Origin: an uncultured Alphaproteobacteria bacterium
GTDB lineage: Bacteria; Pseudomonadota; Alphaproteobacteria; Rickettsiales; UBA1997
Length of the DNA stretch: 14,137 bases
NCBI GenBank assembly: GCA_903837365.1
Contig: CAILUF010000158.1
Coordinates: forward strand, 1-14,137
Reading direction: 5' to 3'
This document shows positions 1-6,430 of the stretch, piece by piece (positions within the stretch are counted from its first letter, which is position 1; each line of letters opens with the position of its first letter). The position numbers and the translations under genes are program-made. The notes under the pieces are model-generated. The model searched no databases. It was not told the origin of the DNA and saw nothing but the letters and a program-made list of their open reading frames with translations.

Positions 1-51
1 GCTAACAATCTGACTTTTGATGTTAGTGGCGGTTCTGGTAACTGCGGGTAA
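1..51 (+). CDS. 3' end of a protein-coding gene, product unknown (partial)
   Basis: Frame 1 is open from the first base and ends in TAA at 49-51, giving a 16-residue tail that finishes GGSGNCG. The other two forward frames meet stops within the first 15 bases. The stretch is richer in G and C (GGC, GGT, TGC, GGG codons) than the non-coding DNA after it, which supports coding. A glycine-rich end with a near-terminal cysteine would suit a secreted or pilin-type protein, but 16 residues cannot identify a family. A terminator-like hairpin starts right at the stop codon. Confidence 0.45.
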   Translation, partial: ANNLTFDVSGGSGNCG

Positions 52-72
52 AATTTTGCTCAAGTTTTTTTT
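46..72 (+). terminator. probable rho-independent terminator of the upstream partial gene
   Basis: A short stem pairs 46-51 with 56-61 (with two G-U pairs) around a 4-base loop. After three more bases comes a run of eight T (65-72). It overlaps the stop codon of the partial gene at 1-51. The stem is weak, so this is tentative. Confidence 0.4.
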
Positions 73-156
73 AATTGATTAAGAATAAAAAAATTAACTG
101 TTTTTATTTATGACAAAATTTAAAAATTAAAGTGCAACATGAGTGAAGAAAATAAA

Positions 157-192
157 TTTAAGTTTAACAAATAAGGTTGATTTAAACTTAAA
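157..192. terminator. AT-only inverted repeat between convergent genes, possible bidirectional terminator
   Basis: TTTAAGTTTAA (157-167) is repeated as its exact reverse complement at 182-192 with a 14-base loop. It lies between the end of the + strand partial gene and the stop of the minus-strand HAD gene, where a shared terminator is expected. The rest of 73-217 shows no supported gene; the longest ATG frame I see there is 11 codons (139-174). Confidence 0.35.
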
Positions 193-217
193 ATTATTTG
201 AGGTTAAATTTAATTTT

Positions 218-940
218 TTAAAGCAAATTTTTAATCACTGAAATTAGCTCTTGATGATTAAAATAAAGTGGAATAATTCCCGAATTATTAAATCCATTTT
301 TAAGAATTTCTTGGGAAATTGAATTTGAAATTTTATGGGAAGAATGCCCGTAGATAATTGGATGACATCGGCTGTTATATGCGCATTCAACATCGGAAAT
401 TGTATCGCCAACAAACCAAACGCAATCTTTTTGCAAATCAATATCGCTAAGCATCAAAGCTAGGTCAATGGCGCTATGATGAGGTTTATCAAAATTGGCA
501 TCGAGTGCGCCAATTGTTGAAAAAAAATATTGTTCAATTTGTAAATTTTTTACTTCTTTACGAAGAGTAGTGCCGATTTTATTACTGACTAAAAATTGTA
601 AAATTTCTAGATCTTTTAGAGTTTTAATTAATTCAAGTGCGTTTGGTAATAATTGAATTTCCTCAATGTTAATGGCATTGTAGGCATTACGATAAATTTT
701 ACCAGCCTCTTGCCAATTGTCACCAAAAATTTCTGGGAAATAATCGCGCATTGATTTATGAACATTATCGCGAACTTGATCTAAAGTCCATAATGGTTTG
801 GCAAATTTTTCCATGGTAACATTAAGGGCTTTTTGAATTAGTGGCCATGTATCGACAAGGGTATTATCCCAATCAAAAATAATTGCTTGAGGTTTTGGTA
901 ATTTTTGTAGAGCCTTGATATTGCTTAAGATATTGAGCAT
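218..940 (-). CDS. HAD-superfamily hydrolase, phosphoglycolate phosphatase-like
   Basis: A 240-residue soluble HAD-family phosphatase with all four family motifs visible: DWDNT near the N-terminus (nucleophile D23, acid/base D25), S119 in FLVSN, K152 in FDKPHH, and the magnesium-binding GDTISD (D179, D183). The helical cap lies between motif I and motif II, roughly residues 35-105, as in type C1 enzymes such as Gph. The family removes phosphate from small molecules like 2-phosphoglycolate or sugar phosphates; the true substrate cannot be read from the sequence. It is the last gene of the leftward ccmC-fdxA cluster, 41 bp after fdxA. The ATG start places motif I at the usual distance from the N-terminus. 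No Shine-Dalgarno sequence is visible. Identity as a HAD phosphatase is firm; the gene name is left open. Confidence 0.9.
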   Translation of the reverse strand: MLNILSNIKALQKLPKPQAIIFDWDNTLVDTWPLIQKALNVTMEKFAKPLWTLDQVRDNVHKSMRDYFPEIFGDNWQEAGKIYRNAYNAINIEEIQLLPNALELIKTLKDLEILQFLVSNKIGTTLRKEVKNLQIEQYFFSTIGALDANFDKPHHSAIDLALMLSDIDLQKDCVWFVGDTISDVECAYNSRCHPIIYGHSSHKISNSISQEILKNGFNNSGIIPLYFNHQELISVIKNLL

Positions 941-981
941 TTTTATAATTATTTTTATGATTTTAAAAAATCGCAGTTTGG

Positions 982-1302
982 TTAAGATGGATCAAAAAAA
1001 TTTTCAAATTTATTTTTTTTGCCATCCATTTCTTTGGCTTCAGATAAAGCTGGTTTTTTTTTGGTAATATTTGGCCACTTCTTGGCATAGGTTCTATTGA
1101 TTTCAACCCATTTTGTTAAATCAGGAGATTCCGCAAAAATTGCCTCAGCTGGACATTCGAGAACACAAACTCCGCAATCAATACAAGCATCGGGATCAAT
1201 TACTAGCATGTTGTTACCTTCGTAAAAACAATCAACAGGGCAAACGGTAACACAATCGGTGTATTTGCAACGCACACAATTATCGGTAACTACATAGGTC
1301 AT
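982..1302 (-). CDS. fdxA: 7Fe-8S ferredoxin FdxA (FdI/FdII type)
   Basis: A 106-residue seven-iron ferredoxin, the same length as Azotobacter vinelandii FdI. The cysteines follow that protein with a one-residue offset for the initiator Met: C9, C17 and C50 would hold the [3Fe-4S] cluster and C21, C40, C43 and C46 the [4Fe-4S] cluster. C12 and C25 are the expected non-ligand cysteines. The C-terminal half has no cysteine and is lysine-rich, as in the family. It is a cytoplasmic low-potential electron carrier. IspG and IspH, both encoded in this window, need such a donor, so supplying them is plausible but inferred. The gene starts 6 bp after the ccmC stop and is almost certainly cotranscribed with it. 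Confidence 0.95.
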   Translation of the reverse strand: MTYVVTDNCVRCKYTDCVTVCPVDCFYEGNNMLVIDPDACIDCGVCVLECPAEAIFAESPDLTKWVEINRTYAKKWPNITKKKPALSEAKEMDGKKNKFENFFDPS

Positions 1303-1308
1303 ATTTAA

Positions 1309-2007
1309 TTAATCTTTGTTTAATTTATTTAACATTAATTGATTCTTAACTAATATTAGTGATAAAAATATAAAATAACAAAAACTCAGTAAAAACATTA
1401 GAATTAATGGTTTTAACATTTGCGGATCTATGGAAATTCCTTGTGAGCGAATGATGCTGGCTTTTTGATGCAAGGAATTCCAATAGTCAACTGAAAATTT
1501 TATAATTGGAATATTGATAAAACCAATAATTGAAATTATCGCCCCAACCTTCTGGCCTTTGGATTTATCGGCAAAGCTATCGATTAACAATAAATAACCC
1601 AAATATAAAAAAAACAAAATTAACATTGAAGTTAAACGCGCATCCCAAACCCACCAAGCACCCCAGATTGGCTTTCCCCAAATGCTTCCCGTAAATAAAG
1701 TTACTAAAGAAAATAGACAACCAATCAATGCCATTGAACGCGCAATAACATAAAAGAAAGGATTTTTCCAAATAAAACCAGCCAAATTAAACAAGGCTAA
1801 AAAACTATAAATCATTAACGACATCCACGCACATGGCACGTGAATATACATGATTCTAACGGCATTGCCTTGTTGATAATCGGGCGGGGAATTGATAATC
1901 GAAAATATTGCGCTAATAAAAAAAAATACGAGAAGCGCTCCAAAAAGTGGAGTAAAGAATTTAAAGTTTTTATCAAAATTTTTTAATTTTAAAAAATATG
2001 AAATCAT
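1309..2007 (-). CDS. ccmC: Heme exporter protein CcmC (cytochrome c maturation, system I)
   Basis: A 232-residue inner-membrane protein with about six predicted membrane segments (near 20-38, 55-78, 86-107, 125-145, 155-172 and 198-220). The tryptophan-rich WWD motif is clear as WGAWWVWD at 115-122, followed by ARLTS. Two histidines that flank the motif in the family are present, H56 in YIHVPCAW and H180 in NSLHQKAS, comparable to the heme-liganding H60 and H184 of E. coli CcmC. In system I, CcmC loads heme onto CcmE in the periplasm, working with CcmA, CcmB and CcmD. None of those partners is in the window, so the ccm genes are dispersed. It is the first gene of the leftward cluster with fdxA and the HAD phosphatase. 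It is distinguished from CcmF and CcsA by its short length and the order of motifs. Confidence 0.93.
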   Translation of the reverse strand: MISYFLKLKNFDKNFKFFTPLFGALLVFFFISAIFSIINSPPDYQQGNAVRIMYIHVPCAWMSLMIYSFLALFNLAGFIWKNPFFYVIARSMALIGCLFSLVTLFTGSIWGKPIWGAWWVWDARLTSMLILFFLYLGYLLLIDSFADKSKGQKVGAIISIIGFINIPIIKFSVDYWNSLHQKASIIRSQGISIDPQMLKPLILMFLLSFCYFIFLSLILVKNQLMLNKLNKD

Positions 2008-2051
2008 CGCCGAGGAATGTATTACTTGCTAAATTAAAAAAATAAAATCTC

Positions 2052-2071
2052 GCAATTTTAAAAAAAATTGC
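2052..2071. repeat. perfect 8-bp inverted repeat in the ccmC-ispH divergent region
   Basis: GCAATTTT (2052-2059) and AAAATTGC (2064-2071) are exact reverse complements around AAAA. It lies about 45 bp upstream of the ccmC start, in its leader or promoter region. It could be a small hairpin or a protein site; no regulator can be assigned. Confidence 0.3.
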
Positions 2072-2140
2072 TTAATTCTTATCGAGTTATAATATTTAAA
2101 CTTAAAAAAGTTTTAAAAGCAATCAACAAAACATGCTTAC

Positions 2141-2168
2141 TTGTAAAACTTGCGAATCTTAGTAAAAT
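2141..2168 (+). promoter_or_regulatory. candidate sigma-70-type promoter of ispH
   Basis: TTGTAA (2141-2146) and TAAAAT (2163-2168) are separated by 16 bp. This would start transcription about 30 bases before the ispH ATG. The region is AT-rich, so such matches also arise by chance. Confidence 0.4.
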
Positions 2169-2204
2169 CGTAAATTAAAACTTAATTAAAAACTTAAATT
2201 AAAT

Positions 2205-3155
2205 ATGCAAATTATTTTAGCGAAACCGCGCGGATTCTGCGCTGGAGTAAGACGAGCAATTGAAACTGTTGAAAAGGCAATTGAAAAATTCGGAGCACCA
2301 GTTTATGTTCGTCATGAAATTGTTCACAATAAATTTGTTGTTGAAACTTTACAAAAAAAAGGCGCAATTTTTGTTAATGAAGTAAGTAAAATTCCCGAAG
2401 GAGCGATTACAATTTTTTCAGCGCATGGCGTTTCGAATCAAGTTGAGGTTGATGCGTTAAATCGCGGATTAGATGTTATTGATGCCACCTGCCCTTTGGT
2501 AAGTAAGGTTCATCGCGAAGCAAAAAAACATGAAGAAGATGGTTACGAAATAATTTTAATTGGTCATCGCGGACATCCTGAGGTTGAGGGAACTAGTGGC
2601 AGAGTTAAGAAGGAAGTTATTTTAGTAACCAATGAAGAGGATGCCAAAAAAATTACAATAAAAAATCCTCAAAAAATTGCCTTTGTAACCCAAACTACTC
2701 TAAGCGTTGAAGATACTAAAAAAATTGTCGATATTCTTGAAACGAGATTTCCGCAATTACAAAAAGGCTTGGCAACCAAGGATATTTGCTACGCAACTCA
2801 AAATCGCCAAGATGCTGTAAAACAATTGGCAAAAATTGCCGATATTTTATTGGTGATTGGTGCCAAAAATTCTTCTAACTCTAATCGTTTGCGTGACCTT
2901 GGCGAAGAATCAGGATTGCCTTCTTACTTAATCAATGAAGCAAAAGATATCCAAAGAAATTGGTTTAACAATGTTGAAAATATTGGACTGACCGCTGGAG
3001 CATCAGCTCCTGAAATTCTTGTACAAGAAGTTATTGCTAAAATTAAAGAAATTTTTGGTGATGATGTTAAGGTTGCCGATATAGAAGGAATTGAGGAAAA
3101 TGTATTTTTTGCCTTACCAAAAAAAATTCGCACTGACTCTAAAGTCAGCTCTTAA
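2205..3155 (+). CDS. ispH: 4-hydroxy-3-methylbut-2-enyl diphosphate reductase IspH (LytB)
   Basis: The last enzyme of the MEP isoprenoid pathway, reducing HMBPP to IPP and DMAPP in the cytoplasm with an iron-sulfur cluster. The 316-residue length equals that of E. coli IspH and most key residues fall at the same numbers: C12, H41, H74, C96, H124 and E126. The third cluster cysteine is C195 (C197 in E. coli), in DICYATQNRQ. The TQTTLS segment (162-167) carries the substrate-contacting threonine. SNSNRL, the family's diphosphate-binding SxN segment, follows further on. The ATG start is set by the invariant N-terminal AKPRGFCAGV. No Shine-Dalgarno sequence is seen. It is divergent from ccmC and convergent with the prepilin-like gene. 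IspG is encoded at the other end of the window. Confidence 0.97.
   Translation: MQIILAKPRGFCAGVRRAIETVEKAIEKFGAPVYVRHEIVHNKFVVETLQKKGAIFVNEVSKIPEGAITIFSAHGVSNQVEVDALNRGLDVIDATCPLVSKVHREAKKHEEDGYEIILIGHRGHPEVEGTSGRVKKEVILVTNEEDAKKITIKNPQKIAFVTQTTLSVEDTKKIVDILETRFPQLQKGLATKDICYATQNRQDAVKQLAKIADILLVIGAKNSSNSNRLRDLGEESGLPSYLINEAKDIQRNWFNNVENIGLTAGASAPEILVQEVIAKIKEIFGDDVKVADIEGIEENVFFALPKKIRTDSKVSS
3133..3148 (+). terminator. short hairpin at the 3' end of ispH
   Basis: CTGACT (3133-3138) and AGTCAG (3143-3148) form a perfect 6-bp stem with a CTAA loop inside the last codons of ispH, ending 4 bases before the stop codon. No good T-run follows, so it may only attenuate or protect the 3' end. Confidence 0.25.
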
Positions 3156-3206
3156 GTTATAACATTTTCAATTTTAAATCAGGCATTTGAATTTAAAGGC
3201 GAGGTC

Positions 3207-3235
3207 TGCGTAAAGCTACTAAAATTTAGCTGCGC
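3207..3235. repeat. imperfect hairpin in the ispH / prepilin convergent region
   Basis: TGCG (3207-3210) pairs with CGCA (3232-3235), and AGCTA (3214-3218) pairs with TAGCT (3226-3230), with a small internal bulge. The patch is richer in G and C than its surroundings. Convergent stops lie on both sides (3155 and 3341). It could be a terminator-like structure or the remnant of a palindromic repeat. No gene is seen in 3156-3340. Confidence 0.3.
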
Positions 3236-3340
3236 AAAGATGAGGATCTGAAAAATTCATCTTAAAAAATTCAATTGCATCATTTAAAATTGGAAATGAA
3301 GGGATGAGGGTTGCGTGGTGTTAAGTGGTGTGATAAAAAG

Positions 3341-4291
3341 TTATTCAGTAATTTTTATACCAAATTTTTTACTTAAATATTTTTCAATACTTTTGCGCTC
3401 TTCATTACGTAGTACGCGATCATAAACAATAATTTCGCCAATTAAACCTTTCCAAGTTTCATTACCTGGTCCACCAATACTACCAACATATAAAGCTGGA
3501 TTTGAAGTTAATGGCGAGTAAGATGCATCAGTAGAAGTGCCATTTACAAAAGATGATCCGCCACCTGATTGGCTTGCAACTGATGTAGTTTCAGCGTTGC
3601 CGTTGATGTAAACTGTCATATTTCCAGTAGTAACACCTTCATAAACTGCGGTAATAATTTCAGCTGTAGAATTAGAGTTAGAGGTGTTAGTTGAGCATAA
3701 CAAGCTGTCATTAAACAAAAGACCTCTTTTATTGTCAGCAGTTTTAACATGTCCCCAACCATCAAAAGAAGGATCTGGAGAGTTGAAAAAAGTTGATCTA
3801 AATTTACCGATTACTTCGCTTTCAGCTTTTGATACTACGAAGAAAGTAAATCTATTACCAAGTGTTTTTAATTTTGCAGCTTGAGCAATACTGCTAGAAG
3901 TTGATAATACAAAATATCCATTAGTTCCGCCATCGCCAGTAAATTTTACCGAAGGAATATTATTTATTCCACCTGAAATAAAAGTAACTGAAGGTGAGCC
4001 GGCTTTAACTGCATAATATTTAATGGTGTTTTGCGGATTAACATCATTCCATTGAGTTAATTTATAATCATCATCAGCTTGAATTTCAATAAAACTTTCA
4101 TCCATTGTTGGTTCTAACCAAAGTGCCAAATCTTTAATACCAGAAATAGGAGAGCTTTTGGTTAAGCTTCTGGCTGTGGCAATTTTAATTTGTTTAACTA
4201 ATCGTGAAGACTGGGTAACACCCGCAACCAATATGCCGATAATAAGAACAACAATCGATAACTCGATCATTGAGAAAGCTTTGTTTTTCAT
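3341..4291 (-). CDS. Prepilin-like protein with a LamG/concanavalin-A-like C-terminal domain
   Basis: 316 residues in two parts. Residues 1-28 are a type IV prepilin signal: a short basic leader MKNKA, then FSMIELSIVVLIIGILVAG, with F6 as the +1 residue, the conserved E10 at +5 and a hydrophobic helix. The residue before the cleavage site is Ala instead of the usual Gly. From about residue 50 (LALWLEP) to the end lies a region with features of LamG-like jelly-roll proteins: a QWNDVNPQ segment, several Ser/Gly-rich loops, LYVGSIGG, and the closing GLIGEIIVYDRVLRNEERKSIEKYL. The family's prepilins are anchored in the inner membrane, cleaved and methylated by PilD, and assembled into pili or type II secretion pseudopili. 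The jelly-roll suggests binding of sugars or another surface ligand (inferred). No secretion, pilus or PilD gene is nearby. No Shine-Dalgarno sequence precedes the start. Confidence 0.8.
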   Translation of the reverse strand: MKNKAFSMIELSIVVLIIGILVAGVTQSSRLVKQIKIATARSLTKSSPISGIKDLALWLEPTMDESFIEIQADDDYKLTQWNDVNPQNTIKYYAVKAGSPSVTFISGGINNIPSVKFTGDGGTNGYFVLSTSSSIAQAAKLKTLGNRFTFFVVSKAESEVIGKFRSTFFNSPDPSFDGWGHVKTADNKRGLLFNDSLLCSTNTSNSNSTAEIITAVYEGVTTGNMTVYINGNAETTSVASQSGGGSSFVNGTSTDASYSPLTSNPALYVGSIGGPGNETWKGLIGEIIVYDRVLRNEERKSIEKYLSKKFGIKITE

Positions 4292-4298
4292 ATTTTTT

Positions 4299-4328
4299 AT
4301 AATAAAAGTTTTAACTTGGACTCTACAA
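4299..4328 (-). promoter_or_regulatory. tentative promoter of the prepilin-like gene
   Basis: On the minus strand TTGTAG (4328-4323) and TATTAT (4304-4299) are 18 bp apart. The -10 box lies only 7 bp before the ATG, so use of this promoter would give an almost leaderless mRNA. Chance matches are likely in this composition. Confidence 0.22.
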
Positions 4329-4419
4329 CATCAAAATTTTACTCCTACCAAAGATGGTTAGGATGAAAAAAATTTGATGATTACAGAAATTACATTTCAG
4401 TATTGATAGGAAAATTTTT

Positions 4420-4512
4420 TTACAGTTTAAAGGCAAATGATTTTTTAAAATTGTTTTAAAAAAATACATCTTTAAAATTCATCATAAACTGTAAGCCTTA
4501 GAGATTCTAAGG
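4420..4512. repeat. nested inverted repeats with alternative pairing
   Basis: TTACAGTTTA (4420-4429) matches TAAACTGTAA (4485-4494) exactly. Directly after each arm lie AAGGC (4430-4434) and GCCTT (4495-4499), which are also complementary, giving a pseudoknot-like A-B-A'-B' order. The second of these is shared with a perfect 7-bp hairpin, CCTTAGA (4496-4502) with TCTAAGG (4506-4512). On the + strand that hairpin is followed by a T-rich run to about 4531. Confidence 0.4.
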
Positions 4513-4594
4513 GTATTTTAATTTCTTTTTTTAAGAAAATTTCTTAGTAAGTTAACAAAACTATTAATAACTTTATTAATATTTAGAAAGTCTT

Positions 4595-4618
4595 AAAAAA
4601 AAATTTTACAAAAGTAAA
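4595..4618 (-). terminator. possible rho-independent terminator of fbaB
   Basis: On the minus strand TTTAC (4618-4614), a TTTT loop and GTAAA (4609-4605) form a 5-bp stem followed by one A and nine T (4603-4595). It lies about 50 bp after the fbaB stop codon. The stem is short and AT-rich, so it is weak. Confidence 0.35.
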
Positions 4619-4669
4619 TAAAAAAATTACTTAATTCAAAGAAATATTATCAAAAATAAATTATGAAAA

Positions 4670-5599
4670 CTAAAATTTTCCTTGATAAATTTTTATGATA
4701 TTATCAAGCATTTTTAACGCTTCATCTCTTGGACGTTGAAAGGTATTTCGACCAATGATAGAGCCGTTAGCACCACCTTTGTAGATTTCACGAATTTCAC
4801 TGTAAATATCCTCTTGGCTTTTAGCATTACCACCAGAAAATACCACGATTCTTCGACCTGCAAAAGCAGATTTTATAACATGCTTGATGCGATGTTCAAG
4901 AGTATCTACTTCAATTTTTAATTTTTCGTAAACCTTAATTGCATCAAGATTTTCTAGGGCTTGAGTTGGTGGCTTAACTTTGATAATATGTGCACCAAGT
5001 AACGCGGCAATGTGAGTTGCATAAGCGCAAATATCAATCGCTGTTTCACCAATTTTCGACAAATCACCTCCACGCGGATAGGACCAAATAACTACGGCTA
5101 AACCATAAGATTTTGCTTCTTGCGAAATTTCACGAATCTCTTCAAACATATCAAATGCCGCATCAGATCCCGGATAAATTGTAAAGCCAATTGCACTGCA
5201 ACCAAGTCGTAACGCATCCTTTACTGATGCAGTGGTAGCTTGATGCGGAGCTGTTCCACCATTATGAAGTGAATTTGACGAATTAACTTTAAGGATTGTA
5301 GGAATTTCTCCAGCAAAACTATCGGCACCAGCTTCTAGCATGCCAAGTGGCGCAGCGTAGGCGTTAAGACCAGCTTCAATCGCTAATTCATAGTGATAGT
5401 GCGGATCGTAAGCGTCAGGATTAACTGCAAAACTTCGATCTGGACCATGTTCAAAACCTTGATCAACTGGCAAGATAACCATTTTACCCGTTCCAGATAA
5501 TTTGCCATGCATCATGATTCGCGCTAGATTAGTCTTGATTCCAGGACTATCGCTTTCGTAATAAGATAAAATTTTTTTTACTTTTGAAGAAACTTTCAT
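4670..5599 (-). CDS. fbaB: Class I fructose-bisphosphate aldolase, FbaB/DhnA type
   Basis: A 309-residue TIM-barrel aldolase of the archaeal-like class I family, which cleaves or forms fructose 1,6-bisphosphate through a Schiff base. Visible signatures are ILPVDQGFEHGP (42-53), FTIYPGSD (139-146), WSYPRGGD (172-179), AHIIKVKPP (203-211), with K207 the likely Schiff-base lysine, and FSGGNAK with IIGRNTFQRP (281-290), the phosphate-binding end of the barrel. The frame stays open upstream to a TTG at 5668, but I choose the ATG at 5599: the extra 23 residues are lysine- and phenylalanine-rich and unlike the family, and the TTG falls inside a good -35 box (TTGACG). No Shine-Dalgarno sequence is seen. 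The gene is divergent from rsmG and acts in glycolysis or gluconeogenesis. Confidence 0.93.
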   Translation of the reverse strand: MKVSSKVKKILSYYESDSPGIKTNLARIMMHGKLSGTGKMVILPVDQGFEHGPDRSFAVNPDAYDPHYHYELAIEAGLNAYAAPLGMLEAGADSFAGEIPTILKVNSSNSLHNGGTAPHQATTASVKDALRLGCSAIGFTIYPGSDAAFDMFEEIREISQEAKSYGLAVVIWSYPRGGDLSKIGETAIDICAYATHIAALLGAHIIKVKPPTQALENLDAIKVYEKLKIEVDTLEHRIKHVIKSAFAGRRIVVFSGGNAKSQEDIYSEIREIYKGGANGSIIGRNTFQRPRDEALKMLDNIIKIYQGKF

Positions 5600-5639
5600 A
5601 AATTTTGTTTTGTGTTTTTTAAAAAAAATAACTTTGAAA

Positions 5640-5668
5640 TTTTTAAAACTTTTACAATTAAGCGTCAA
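5640..5668 (-). promoter_or_regulatory. candidate promoter of fbaB
   Basis: On the minus strand TTGACG (5668-5663) and TAAAAA (5645-5640) are 17 bp apart, about 40 bp before the ATG at 5599. The strong -35 match argues that the upstream TTG is promoter sequence and not a start codon. Confidence 0.45.
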
Positions 5669-5778
5669 GAAAAAGATTTTTATTAAAAAATAAAAAAGTC
5701 ATTGCAACTATAAAATACAAGACTTAAAAAAGCGTTTCTTAAATATTAAATTTTATTTTTTTTCAAATTTAAATAAAA

Positions 5779-6414
5779 ATGTCAAACATTGAAAGTCAAA
5801 AAAATTTATGTTTTTTGCAAATTAAAAATTTTTTGCAACTTACTTCAAATCAAGAAAAAAGCTTAGAAGAATTTGTGACGATTCTGTTAAACCGTAATCA
5901 GAATTTTAATTTTATCGGCAAATCAACTATTGATGATGTTTGGCATCGCCATATTCTTGACTGCGCACAGTTGATAAAATATATTCCAAATGTAAATTTA
6001 AAGTTTGGGGATTTTGGATCGGGTGCTGGATTGCCCGGAATTATCTTATCAATTCTTGGCTTGAAAGAAATTCATCTCATCGAAAAATCATTTCGTAAAA
6101 GTGAATTCTTGCGCGAAGCAAAAAGCCTATCTAATCAACGTATTTTTGTGCAAAATTCCAAGCTAGAAGAAATAGCGAATTTGCAATTTGATTGCATTGT
6201 CTCGAGAGCTTTGGCACCTCTTCCAAAGTTACTTGAACATAGTGTTAAATTTTTAAAAAATGAAGGTTTTTGTTTATTTTTAAAAGGTAAAAATTTACAA
6301 TCAGAAATTAATGACAGTAAAAAACAATTTGTTTTTGAATATGAGCTTTTCCCAAGTATTACTTCAAAGGAAAGCAATATTATTCATCTAAAAAAAATTT
6401 CAAAAATTAAATAA
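5779..6414 (+). CDS. rsmG: 16S rRNA (guanine-527-N7)-methyltransferase RsmG (GidB)
   Basis: A 211-residue SAM-dependent methyltransferase, close to the 207 residues of E. coli RsmG, that makes m7G527 in the 16S rRNA decoding region. The family features are in order: FNFIGKSTIDDVWHRHILDC (the usual NLTxxxxxxexxxRHxxDS region), the SAM-binding FGDFGSGAGLPGIILSI, IHLIEKSFRKSEFLREA, the FDCIVSRALAPLPKLLEH segment, and FLKGK. In many bacteria rsmG sits beside mnmG and parAB; here it heads an operon with ald (16 bp downstream) and rsmA. It is divergent from fbaB across 179 bp that must hold both promoters. No Shine-Dalgarno sequence precedes the ATG. Confidence 0.93.
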   Translation: MSNIESQKNLCFLQIKNFLQLTSNQEKSLEEFVTILLNRNQNFNFIGKSTIDDVWHRHILDCAQLIKYIPNVNLKFGDFGSGAGLPGIILSILGLKEIHLIEKSFRKSEFLREAKSLSNQRIFVQNSKLEEIANLQFDCIVSRALAPLPKLLEHSVKFLKNEGFCLFLKGKNLQSEINDSKKQFVFEYELFPSITSKESNIIHLKKISKIK

Positions 6415-6420
6415 TTAATC

Positions 6421-6425
6421 AGGAG
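6421..6425 (+). promoter_or_regulatory. Shine-Dalgarno sequence of ald
   Basis: AGGAG sits 5 bases before the ald ATG and fixes that start. It is the only textbook ribosome binding site I see before a gene in this window. Confidence 0.8.
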
Positions 6426-6430
6426 TTTAT

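Larger units (their letters stand above)
4292..4669. other. 378-bp non-coding stretch between fbaB and the prepilin-like gene
   Basis: No convincing gene is present. The stretch holds several inverted repeats: a 10-bp pair at 4420-4429 and 4485-4494, a 7-bp stem at 4496-4512, and the palindrome TAAGAAAATTTCTTA at 4532-4546. A terminator-like hairpin for fbaB lies at 4595-4618. Both flanking genes are on the minus strand, so it serves as the 3' flank of fbaB and the upstream region of the prepilin-like gene, and may encode a small RNA. Confidence 0.5.

Noticed and set aside
1577..1771. Alternative-frame open stretches inside ccmC and similar ones inside HAD, ispH, fbaB, rsmG, ald, surA-like and ispG genes.
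   Set aside because: All lie within genes whose family motifs are complete in the main frame; the alternative products have no motifs or sensible composition.
3196..3250. The relatively GC-rich, foldable patch between ispH and the prepilin-like gene as a tRNA or small stable RNA.
   Set aside because: No T-loop consensus, no cloverleaf and no 7-bp acceptor stem could be fitted; only a short imperfect hairpin is present.
4323..4469. A minus-strand frame of 48 codons upstream of the prepilin-like gene (MYFFKTILKN...).
   Set aside because: Composed mostly of AT-driven Phe, Ile, Leu, Lys and Asn codons, with no ribosome binding site, and it overlaps the inverted repeats; most likely chance.
5600..5668. 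N-terminal extension of the aldolase from a TTG codon.
   Set aside because: The 23 extra residues are unlike the family, and the TTG is part of a TTGACG -35 box with a correctly spaced -10.
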